Shown piece after piece: positions 8,880 to 16,021 of a DNA stretch of 64,000 bases. The stretch's first letter is position 1, and each line of letters starts with the position of its first letter. The translations under genes were made by a program, and so were the position numbers. Below the pieces are notes generated by a model. That model saw only the letters and a program-made list of their open reading frames with translations. It was not told the DNA's origin and ran no database searches. Source of the DNA: Burkholderiales bacterium (lineage in GTDB: Bacteria > Pseudomonadota > Gammaproteobacteria > Burkholderiales > Burkholderiaceae_C); contig JACRAY010000009.1 of assembly GCA_016213325.1 (NCBI GenBank), forward strand, positions 1 through 64,000, given 5' to 3'.

Positions 8880-9378
8880 CTGCTAGGAGCGCCAGAGGAT
8901 GGCCACCGACTACTGGACCTCCTCGCCGTACGACCGTGACGCTGCGCAGAACCCCACTCCGGATCGCACTGGCGCGCTGCGCAACATCAGGCAGGGCTAC
9001 AGTTCTCATACTTGGCCGGCGCCGCCGAGGCCGACCGCATCGAGCGGTCGCAAGCCTCTTCGGCGAGCATACCGGGTGGGTTCTCCCTTCTCTTCTTAGA
9101 TGTGGCGGGCCCAGGGTACGACCCGCAATTGAAAAGGCGGGAGGCGAACTTGACGGATAGTGCTGTACGCCCAGATACTTCCGTTTGACAACCACCAGCC
9201 ATGGCCGAACAGCGACGCGATGGGGAACATCGGGACAGGGACCACAAGCATGCCGATTCAAATCGGAGTTGTGACGCCTCGAGATTTCTTGCGCGCGAAC
9301 GACCTCTGATCTTCTGGACTTTAGCGATGAGATTCCGTTGCTACATGAGTATGAGCCAGAGGACTCGCTGACAAAGCC
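8880..9378. other. Intergenic stretch at the left edge of the A+T-rich island
   Basis: No convincing gene. The composition drops from GC-rich to mixed in this stretch. A short frame at 8899 (MATDYWTSSPYDRD) has no supporting ribosome site. A micro-ORF at 9250-9309 encodes MPIQIGVVTPRDFLRANDL, and a second frame from about 9308 (DLLDFSDEIPLLHEYEPE) runs toward the kinase gene, so part of an upstream gene or N-terminal extension may have been broken here. A possible sigma-70 promoter lies at 9150-9179. Confidence 0.35.
9150..9179 (+). promoter_or_regulatory. Possible sigma-70 promoter of the island operon
   Basis: TTGACG (9150-9155) and GATACT (9174-9179) are separated by 18 bases. The -35 is close to consensus and the -10 is moderate. 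It is the best promoter-like pair I see upstream of the kinase gene, and would start transcripts near 9186. By eye only. Confidence 0.28.
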
Positions 9379-10047
9379 ATGGCCGACTCTTCTTCTGCGT
9401 TTGGACCCGGCCGAGATTGGTTCCCGCTTACACTGGAACTGCCGTCCAACTTGTTCGAGAGAAGACTATTCGCGATTGAGGGAATTGATGGTTCGGGAAA
9501 GACATCCCTCACTGAAAGAGTCTCCCAAATCCTCCGTGAGGGTGCCATCGATGTGCTGACGACAACTGCGCCTTCTCCGTGGTTGCGTGACCACCCGGCT
9601 TGGATTGAATGGCATCACAGACCCGAAACAAGGCCGGACAGCAGCGAGTTTGGTCTCTCCCTCCTATCTCTAGGTGACAGGTTACTTCACCAAGCAAGAA
9701 TCATTGTCCCTGCACTCGAGAAAGGGCTGGTGGTCTTGTCTGACCGATATGTGTTGTCAGTGTTAGTCGACTGGTGCACAGAGGTTCACCGGATCGCGCT
9801 GAGTCAATTGCTCATACCGGAACTCGGCTTTTGGTTGGACGTTTCCCCTTCGGTGGCTAGGGCGAGAATACTCTCGCGAAATGAGCCCGCTGTCCTGCGC
9901 GATCCAGCGCGTCTTGAGATGATCTCAGCACGCTACGCTGCATTGGCCCAGCGATTCAACTACGTGCGAATTCAGGCAGACAAGCCATTTGAGGAGGTGG
10001 CGAACGAAATCGCACTAGTAATCAAGACGAAGGTGATACACAAGTAG
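9379..10047 (+). CDS. P-loop nucleotide kinase, thymidylate-kinase-like
   Basis: A 222-residue kinase of the thymidylate/deoxynucleoside-kinase group. The Walker A loop is GIDGSGKTS (residues 35-43), the DR-type substrate motif is LSDRY (about 119-123), and GFWLDVSPSVARARI matches the LDVxPExA strand before the lid. It would phosphorylate a nucleoside or nucleoside monophosphate using ATP in the cytoplasm. It is divergent from housekeeping Tmk and sits first in an accessory operon, so it probably acts on a pathway-specific nucleotide. The ATG at 9379 has only a distant GAGGA upstream; a different N-terminus is possible. The next gene starts eight bases after its stop. Base composition is more A+T-rich than the flanking chromosome. 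Confidence 0.8.
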   Translation: MADSSSAFGPGRDWFPLTLELPSNLFERRLFAIEGIDGSGKTSLTERVSQILREGAIDVLTTTAPSPWLRDHPAWIEWHHRPETRPDSSEFGLSLLSLGDRLLHQARIIVPALEKGLVVLSDRYVLSVLVDWCTEVHRIALSQLLIPELGFWLDVSPSVARARILSRNEPAVLRDPARLEMISARYAALAQRFNYVRIQADKPFEEVANEIALVIKTKVIHK

Positions 10048-10055
10048 CGCCAACT

Positions 10056-11519
10056 ATGGCCCCTCTCATCGGAATTCTCACTGCACTACCGGAGTATGAA
10101 CTCCCGGCTGTCCTTCGTGCTTTTGAAATTCCAATTGACAGGAGACCTGACGAGATTCATCGCGGAGAACGCTACTGGCTTTCCACGTTTCGAACTGAAG
10201 CGGGACGAACGTACCGATTGGCGATCTCTTGCATTGGAGCTTCAGGAAATACAGAGAGCCAAGTCCCGACTGATCGCCTAATTCAGCTGTTTTCTCCTGA
10301 GCTGATGATACTTGTTGGCATCGGCTGCGGGGCGGGATTCTCACTCGGTGACGTGGCAACGAGCGGAGCCGTATGGGCGTACGAGTATCTAAAGACTCAA
10401 GAGGGCAAGAATCTTAATCGCAGCCGAGCCAAGGTCACTCCGAGCCATTTGCAGAGCGACGTCGCCTTCTTCAATCAGACAAATGCCTGGCATCGCCAGC
10501 TTTCAGCACAAGTGGCTACTATCGATCGCCAACTGCTGCCTAGGTCAATCCCAGAGGCTCCCCGATTCCACGGATCTCAATGGATTGCCTCAGGTGAAAA
10601 GGTCATGGGCGCTGGAGAGCTTGCGACGCTCAATCAGTTTCACGATTCAATCCGCATAGGTGAGATGGAAGGGTATGGTTTTGCGAACGCGTGTGACGAC
10701 CAGCGACCCCCGATCCCATGGTTGATTGTTCGTGGCATTTCCGATTTTGGAGACAAATCGAAAGACGGCACTCCACTCGATGGGTTTCCAGCGAAAGACG
10801 AGTATCACTGCTTCGCTGCCGAGTCTGCTGCGGCCTTCTGTAAGGTGTTCTTGGGGAGCACTTACACCGAAGCGATGGGTGCTGAGACGAGCAGGACTAC
10901 GAGCCAGTCCTCTTCCATTGTGCGCGAGGGGGTCAGCGACGTGTTTGCGTCCGACTTTGATCCCGCGTTTACGTCCCAACTTGTTGCGAAGCTCAACGGA
11001 GCGCGCAGGTCAATCGTCTTCGCCGGAATGGGCCTTTCGTTCTTAAAGGGGAACACTGCATTGGTCTTGACCCTGACAACTGCCTTGCATCGCGTGAGAG
11101 AGCTAACCGTCGAAATCTTCTACGGCGATCCAAGCAACCCCGGAATTAGGAACAGAATTCGAGAAGAGGCTTCCGATGGAGCTCTAAGGGGCCGTGCATA
11201 CAGCCGCGATTGGCCCAAGACTCACATCGCTAGTATTCGGAGAGCCCTCGAAAGTAGATTGACAAGTGAAGAGCAAGGGCGATTAAAGATTCGAGCTGCT
11301 AGCTGCCTGCCAATGGCCACGATTGTGCGAGCAGACGATGCCTACTTTTGGTACGCATATGGTACGCCGAACATTAGAGGCAAGGAATCGCCTTGGATAA
11401 TGCTCGATGCTCCTGGCGAGGACTCTGAGTTGAGGAAGTTCTTGGATACTTGCATCGCCTACTATCAGGAGACGTCTTCTGATCTTTCAAGCGGGCGTGC
11501 CGATGGGACGGTCGCGTAG
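10056..11519 (+). CDS. Nucleoside phosphorylase-superfamily protein with extra C-terminal domain
   Basis: A 487-residue two-domain protein. Residues 1-~270 are a PNP/MTA-SAH-nucleosidase-type domain: LILVGIGCGAGFSLGDV-like glycine-rich strand, EMEGYGFANAC with the ribose-contacting Glu (E203/E205), and VRGISDFGDKS with the conserved catalytic-type Asp (D230). Residues ~290-487 form a second alpha/beta domain (IVFAGMGLSFLKGN, VEIFYGDPSNPG, ATIVRADDAYFWYAYGTP) that resembles the non-catalytic PLD-like sensor domains of bacterial conflict proteins; no HKD active site is seen. PNP domains cleave N-glycosidic bonds of nucleosides or nucleotides and occur as effectors in antiphage systems, but they also serve in biosynthesis. 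The stop is immediately followed by the next ATG (TAGATG). Confidence 0.75.
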   Translation: MAPLIGILTALPEYELPAVLRAFEIPIDRRPDEIHRGERYWLSTFRTEAGRTYRLAISCIGASGNTESQVPTDRLIQLFSPELMILVGIGCGAGFSLGDVATSGAVWAYEYLKTQEGKNLNRSRAKVTPSHLQSDVAFFNQTNAWHRQLSAQVATIDRQLLPRSIPEAPRFHGSQWIASGEKVMGAGELATLNQFHDSIRIGEMEGYGFANACDDQRPPIPWLIVRGISDFGDKSKDGTPLDGFPAKDEYHCFAAESAAAFCKVFLGSTYTEAMGAETSRTTSQSSSIVREGVSDVFASDFDPAFTSQLVAKLNGARRSIVFAGMGLSFLKGNTALVLTLTTALHRVRELTVEIFYGDPSNPGIRNRIREEASDGALRGRAYSRDWPKTHIASIRRALESRLTSEEQGRLKIRAASCLPMATIVRADDAYFWYAYGTPNIRGKESPWIMLDAPGEDSELRKFLDTCIAYYQETSSDLSSGRADGTVA

Positions 11520-12452
11520 ATGATTCACTTGTCACCTTTGGCGGTCCCAGATGGGGGAACTGTAGGAGTATTCACCCCGTCCGATCAGGTCGGAGGGCCA
11601 AGTCGTCGCGGACTGGAACGTGGCGAGCGCATCCTTAGAACTGCGGGCTTCGACGTACTCTTTGCGGACCATGCGTTGGATGAAGCATCGCAACCTGTAG
11701 CTGACATTGCTTCAAGGATCTCAGACCTTGAACAGCTACTTTGTAACGACCGTGTGACTGCTTTGATTGCTTCACGCGGGGGGAAGGGGTCAAATGGTTT
11801 GCTCTCACACATTGACTATGCATTGTTCTCGAAGGCGAGAAAGCCAGTTATAGGATTCAGTGATGTTTGCGTGTTGTTGAACGCCATCACTGCCTCGACT
11901 GGACTAACTACGTTTTACGGTCCCAATGTTCTCTCCCACTTGCATGAGTCCAATCACTCAGACCTGCGTGCATTGCGTATTGCCCATCCACCTCAGATGC
12001 TCACTCATCCGAAGTCACAATCAATCCGACCCGGGAGGATGGAAGGTCGATTGGTTGGTGGAAATCTATCGACATTCACAGTGAGTATTGCAGGGAGCCG
12101 ATTTCAACCACAAGTCGAGTGCCCGATTTTTTTCTGGGAGGCTGGTTCCCGCGATTGGCGATTGATAAGCCAGTATCTGAACGCTCTGCTCGTTCGCGGG
12201 GTGCTGCAGGGCTTTGCTGGAATGCTTATCGGTAGGATTGGGATCGAATGTGACTTAGCGCCTCTTGAGCTCGAGTTCCTTAAAGGACTGCTCAAGTCAG
12301 TCGACGTGCCCGTGCTGTACATGCCCATCTTCGGGCACGGGCCAGCTGAGAATCCTGTACTACCAATAGGAGGACGAGTAGTGCTCGACGCGACTGAGCA
12401 TCAAGTGATCTTTGACGAGGCGCTCGTGTTGGCTCGAGACTCAGTGGCATGA
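11520..12452 (+). CDS. S66-family peptidase (LD-carboxypeptidase / MccF-like)
   Basis: A 310-residue serine peptidase of family S66. The Ser-Glu-His triad is intact: nucleophile S114 in IGFSD, E207 in FFWEAG, and H273 in IFGHG. The family signatures ASRGGKGSNGLL, GRLVGGNLS and NPVLPIGG are all present. S66 members either trim the L,D bond of muropeptides or, as MccF, hydrolyse the amide joining an amino acid to the nucleotide of processed microcin C and so give self-immunity. No signal peptide is present, so it is cytoplasmic. Being wedged between a nucleotide-handling gene and two NIS-type synthetase genes favours the MccF-like detoxifying or product-editing role over wall recycling; this is inference. 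Its stop overlaps the next start (ATGA, 12449-12452). Confidence 0.85.
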   Translation: MIHLSPLAVPDGGTVGVFTPSDQVGGPSRRGLERGERILRTAGFDVLFADHALDEASQPVADIASRISDLEQLLCNDRVTALIASRGGKGSNGLLSHIDYALFSKARKPVIGFSDVCVLLNAITASTGLTTFYGPNVLSHLHESNHSDLRALRIAHPPQMLTHPKSQSIRPGRMEGRLVGGNLSTFTVSIAGSRFQPQVECPIFFWEAGSRDWRLISQYLNALLVRGVLQGFAGMLIGRIGIECDLAPLELEFLKGLLKSVDVPVLYMPIFGHGPAENPVLPIGGRVVLDATEHQVIFDEALVLARDSVA

Positions 12453-13666
12453 AGATCCATGAAGTGTTCGAGAACCCTCTCAGCGGATTGCTTGCTGCTG
12501 AGAGGTACGTAAACGATGGATCTCCGAGTGGGTTCTCGAGTGCCTCTGAACTTTCCCTTCAGCATCGCCCGCTCGAAGGATCAGAGACAATTCAAATTCC
12601 AGTCTTCTATGTCCCCTGGGAACGTGTCGTTTCTTTCGGCAGAATTGAGGCGATTCGCGACCGAGTCGGGACATGCCCCCAGGATTGCATCCCCGTCCCT
12701 GTTCACCCAGGGGCGTTGGAGAGCGTGCTTCAAGATAGGGCACTTGGAGGGATTTCTCCTGCGGCAACTTTCGATGCCGCGCCGACGGCTTCTGGGCGAA
12801 CTGTGTTGGCAGTTGGCGACAAGCCGTTTTTCGTAAAGTTGCATTTCCCCGGTCGCATTGGCAGATTCAATAGGGCAATGCCGCTGTACAAGTGGATCGG
12901 AGCAAAGGAGAGCGCGCACTACTTGCGCGAATTTCTTCGCGGCGGGCTACGTTCATTTTCGCACCTTGACGAAGTCGGGGGCGTTTTCGCCGAGAGTGAA
13001 CGTGGTCCTGGATTTGGGACGGTCTATCGCGATCTGCCAGAGCGGACGGTTAGCGCGGGGGCCGCCTTGTTGCCTGCCTTTTCACTGTTCTCTCGTGATC
13101 ACCGCAACGCCGCCGATCCATCTTTGCTTGCTCAGATTCTAGAGCGGTGGCGAATGGATGCTGATTCCTTCATTGAAGTGTTTGTCGCTCCGTTGGTGCA
13201 CTCGTATGTTCAACTAGCAGTTGAGGCGGGGCTGATTCCAGAGTGCAATGCCCAGAACGTGTTGTTTCGTGTTTTGATGCATAGTGAGAAGGTAGAGATC
13301 TACTTTCGGGACATGGAGGATTTGTGGAAGGATTTGACAGTAAGAGAGAGCCTAGGGCTCGAGTCATCGTGCGTGCCCTACCACACGATCAGGCAAAGTG
13401 AAGGCTCTGACTACTTCGAACGCAGAAGCTTCCTTTTTGATTTCAAGTTTGGTGAGTATCTTGTCGTACCGCTCATCGAGGAGGCCGCGCGTTTCCTTCG
13501 AATCAGATCTAGCGACCTTGTGAGTGCAACTCGCAGGATTGTTCGCGATGCCTGGTCTGTGAGTCCAGGCTACTTTCCGTACGGCACTGACTGGTTCCGC
13601 TACCCGAGAGAGCGCGATGTTTCTCGAAGTCACTATGAGCGGACGAGCCATGCACGATTTCGATAG
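12449..13666 (+). CDS. Truncated IucA/IucC-type (NIS) synthetase homologue 1
   Basis: A 405-residue protein with the core motifs of NIS siderophore synthetases. It has VPVHPGALES (H86), APTASGRTV (S115-x-R-T118, the adenylate/citrate-binding loop), FVKLHFPGRIGRFNR (K130 and following Arg), GLIPECNAQNVLF (265-273) and a metal-site-like FRDMED (286-291). Classical IucA/IucC proteins are about 580-620 residues; this one lacks the N-terminal ~150 residues. In the E-x-H-x-Q-N signature the His is replaced by Asn (ECNAQN), which may weaken catalysis. NIS enzymes adenylate a carboxylate and couple it to an amine or alcohol. It overlaps the S66 gene by four bases and its own paralogue by about 50 bases. 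I judge the fold likely and the substrate unknown. Confidence 0.7.
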   Translation: MKIHEVFENPLSGLLAAERYVNDGSPSGFSSASELSLQHRPLEGSETIQIPVFYVPWERVVSFGRIEAIRDRVGTCPQDCIPVPVHPGALESVLQDRALGGISPAATFDAAPTASGRTVLAVGDKPFFVKLHFPGRIGRFNRAMPLYKWIGAKESAHYLREFLRGGLRSFSHLDEVGGVFAESERGPGFGTVYRDLPERTVSAGAALLPAFSLFSRDHRNAADPSLLAQILERWRMDADSFIEVFVAPLVHSYVQLAVEAGLIPECNAQNVLFRVLMHSEKVEIYFRDMEDLWKDLTVRESLGLESSCVPYHTIRQSEGSDYFERRSFLFDFKFGEYLVVPLIEEAARFLRIRSSDLVSATRRIVRDAWSVSPGYFPYGTDWFRYPRERDVSRSHYERTSHARFR

Positions 13667-14843
13667 GACGGCGGCGTTCAGGGCAAACGTCGACAAGATG
13701 ATCTTACTGGAACGCTTCAGGAATGATGGATCACCGACTGGCTTGACATGGAGTAACTCGTCAAGCGCGGCGACCTGTCCACGGAAAGCGCCCGCAGTGT
13801 TCGCCCTGCCCTTGCTAGAGATTCCCCAGTCGGATTGTGACGTGCTTGGTGAGATTCCGCTTCTCTTTCGGAACGATGACAACTTGCGCGTTCCCATTCA
13901 CCCGGATGTCGTCCATCTTCTCAGTCGGTCACATCATGCGTCTCTCGCGACCACAAGATTGCAACCTCTGTTGGTGGCGCCAACAGCTTCGCCTCGCACG
14001 GTCTTGGTCAACGAAGCTAGTTGGATTGGATTTGTAAAGCTTGACTATCCTCTGGTCTTAGGACGGTTTTCTCGAGAGCTCTGGGGCGTTAAGCTGAGGC
14101 AGGGGCTTGGGGTCTCAGAGCTACTGCTACAACGGCGAGCGTATGAGTTTGGCCTGTACCATCTACCTGAGACGGGGGTGATTGAGTACTCGGCCGACTC
14201 GGGCAGGAGGGCCGGTGTACTCTTTCGCGAACCCCTTGCCATTGGGGCGAGCTACGAGATGCTAATTCCATTTTTCGCTCTCTTCTCCGAGGACTACTTG
14301 ACTCCTGATGACCGTACTCCTTTGGTCGTGACTCTGGCAAATCGCTATGGTGGGCCTGATTGGATCCTTCGACATGTGGTCTTGCCACTGGTCGCCTCGT
14401 TCTGGGGGTTCGTCGGCGAGTTTGGGTTGTGGCCTGAACCTCACGCCCAGAATGTGCTGCTTGGGTTGACGGCAGATGGTTCAACGTGCATCGTGTGGCG
14501 GGACTGTCAGGGATTTCGCTTTGATAGGCATCTGACGAGCTCGGATCCTCCTGTGCTAGGCATGAAGTCGATTGAAGGACCTGACGCAGCTGAGCAAAGA
14601 AGTCTAATTTACGACTGGACACTCGGAAGATACTTGCTAGATCCGTTGATTTCGGCCGTCGAGACTTCATTCTTGGGGGAGAGAGAACGCCTCATCCGGC
14701 AAATAGTGGAGGCAACGCGACGGAACTTGGGGCGAATGGGAAAGCCCCTGCTTCCTGAGGGCCACTCCTATTCGATGTCATTGGCGCCACCCCAAGGCCG
14801 GCGCTTGCTTGCTACTGAGCAAGTCGGCGTCAAGTATAGGTAA
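13617..14843 (+). CDS. Truncated IucA/IucC-type (NIS) synthetase homologue 2
   Basis: A 408-residue paralogue of the preceding protein. Motifs: RVPIHPDVVHLL (H95), APTASPRTV (122-129), GFVKLDYPLVLGRFSR (K141), WPEPHAQNVLLGL (intact E-x-H-x-Q-N, near residue 276) and VWRDCQGFR. Both paralogues share an N-terminal ERFRNDGSPTG / ERYVNDGSPSG segment, so they are a duplicated pair, perhaps a heterodimer or two sequential ligases. Here the catalytic His is retained, unlike in paralogue 1. The frame opens with ATG at 13617, inside the previous gene, after a GAGAG; later ATGs at 13635 and 13650 are alternatives. The next gene follows 14 bases after the stop. Function is inferred as ATP-dependent carboxylate-amine or -alcohol ligation. 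Confidence 0.7.
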   Translation: MFLEVTMSGRAMHDFDRTAAFRANVDKMILLERFRNDGSPTGLTWSNSSSAATCPRKAPAVFALPLLEIPQSDCDVLGEIPLLFRNDDNLRVPIHPDVVHLLSRSHHASLATTRLQPLLVAPTASPRTVLVNEASWIGFVKLDYPLVLGRFSRELWGVKLRQGLGVSELLLQRRAYEFGLYHLPETGVIEYSADSGRRAGVLFREPLAIGASYEMLIPFFALFSEDYLTPDDRTPLVVTLANRYGGPDWILRHVVLPLVASFWGFVGEFGLWPEPHAQNVLLGLTADGSTCIVWRDCQGFRFDRHLTSSDPPVLGMKSIEGPDAAEQRSLIYDWTLGRYLLDPLISAVETSFLGERERLIRQIVEATRRNLGRMGKPLLPEGHSYSMSLAPPQGRRLLATEQVGVKYR

Positions 14844-14857
14844 ACTGGAGAACGCAA

Positions 14858-15379
14858 TTGGGTAAGTTGATCAATGCTGCTCTTTTGTTCGAAGAATTGC
14901 CCACGCGCGCATTCATCGCGTATGCGCAAGAATTAGCAACGTCCAATGCGTGTGACGTCACACTCGGCCCAAACAATCGACCTCACTCTACTATTGTTCA
15001 ATTCGAGGTTGGGGAAGGAGAGAACCTGCGAGACTGGGCTGCAGTGGCGCAAGAGTTGGAGGACCCGATTCCGCTTTCTTTAGTCGGTTTGACGGTCGTG
15101 CCGTCGAAGGAAGGCCACTTGTGGGTCGAGATCGCAATTCTGAAGAGCGAGGCACTCATTCGATGCCAAAATGGTTTGCTCGAGAAGATTGGGAGACGGG
15201 CGGTGCACAATGGTGTCCGAGATGCCTTTCGTCCACATATCACTCTGACTAGGATCCTAAACTCAAGGCGCATCAATGATCTGACGATTGATGACACCGT
15301 CGTGAGGATGAAGAACATTAGTGGTCGGTTGACTCTGGGATTGGCTGGACCCAACTACGAGTACATAGGCCCAATCTGA
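14858..15379 (+). CDS. 2H phosphoesterase (2'-5' RNA ligase-like)
   Basis: A 173-residue protein with the two HxT/S motifs of the 2H phosphoesterase superfamily: RPHSTIVQF (H43, T45) and FRPHITLTR (H127, T129), about 84 residues apart as expected. Members hydrolyse or form 2',3'-cyclic or 2'-5' phosphodiester bonds in RNA ends and nucleotides. I use the TTG at 14858 as start because a GGAG lies eight bases upstream and no ATG is available before the first motif. It is the last gene of the island operon, 156 bp from the convergent membrane-protein gene. In this context it may process a cyclic or phosphodiester-linked product or intermediate; that role is a guess. Confidence 0.78.
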   Translation: MGKLINAALLFEELPTRAFIAYAQELATSNACDVTLGPNNRPHSTIVQFEVGEGENLRDWAAVAQELEDPIPLSLVGLTVVPSKEGHLWVEIAILKSEALIRCQNGLLEKIGRRAVHNGVRDAFRPHITLTRILNSRRINDLTIDDTVVRMKNISGRLTLGLAGPNYEYIGPI

Positions 15380-15535
15380 CCCTTCCAGAGAGTTGCTTAC
15401 CGCCGTCATGCCTTCTTTCTCCCACTTGACCTAGCACTTGCACCTTCTTGCGCTTCGGTCACCAACGTCCCATACTTGCGATTGGGTTAGTTCGCAAGCC
15501 GAATCTTTATGCGGCTCCACCCAAGTAGGGGGTGG

Positions 15536-16021
15536 CTATGGCTTGAGGACTATCCCGAGCCAGGCCGCCAGGGCGAGGCCCAGTGTGCCGCAACTGAGGA
15601 AGATGATCCCAAATGACTTCGAGTAGCTGAGGTGACCGTAAATCAGTGGCTTCCAGTTCAGACCACTCTTCCGTTGAGGATCCATGAGGAACGGGAGGTC
15701 TCGGACGAGGGTACTCTCTTTGAGCAGGAATTCCTCGATTTGGACCAACGCCTCCTCGGCGTTCTTTATCATCCCTTTCGTTCTCTGATCAATCTTCCAA
15801 AAAACAAACGCAAGAATCGCTATGAAGACACCCACCAGTGCTAAGGGCTTCATTCCGTTAGCCGAGATGTTCTGGATTGCAAAGAAAGCCCCTCCGAACA
15901 AAGCCGTCTCAATCGTCACAAAGTACTGGAACACACTAATCCGCTGTTGCGCGTGAAGGGAAAAATACGCCCAGACGTGATTGCGGATCTCCGACTCTAT
16001 AGAGGGGTCATAGGTGTTCAT
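15536..16021 (-). CDS. Small three-helix membrane protein, RipA/SLATT-like
   Basis: A 161-residue protein with an amphipathic N-terminus (HVWAYFSLHAQQRISVF), then hydrophobic spans at about residues 32-52 and 57-76, a charged loop with QRTKGMIKNAEEALVQIEEFL, and a third span near residues 137-158. This layout resembles RipA-type or SLATT-type membrane proteins, which are often partners or effectors of nucleotide-dependent conflict systems. The similarity is by architecture and I cannot assign the family firmly. Its ATG overlaps the stop of the upstream HTH gene (ATGA, 16018-16021), so the two are made together. It would sit in the inner membrane. Confidence 0.65.
   Translation of the reverse strand: MNTYDPSIESEIRNHVWAYFSLHAQQRISVFQYFVTIETALFGGAFFAIQNISANGMKPLALVGVFIAILAFVFWKIDQRTKGMIKNAEEALVQIEEFLLKESTLVRDLPFLMDPQRKSGLNWKPLIYGHLSYSKSFGIIFLSCGTLGLALAAWLGIVLKP

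Noticed and set aside
8899-9099. Frame starting MATDYWTSSPYDRD
   Set aside because: The N-terminus looks superficially like a eukaryotic cyclin C start, but the rest is low-complexity, with no ribosome site and no continued similarity.
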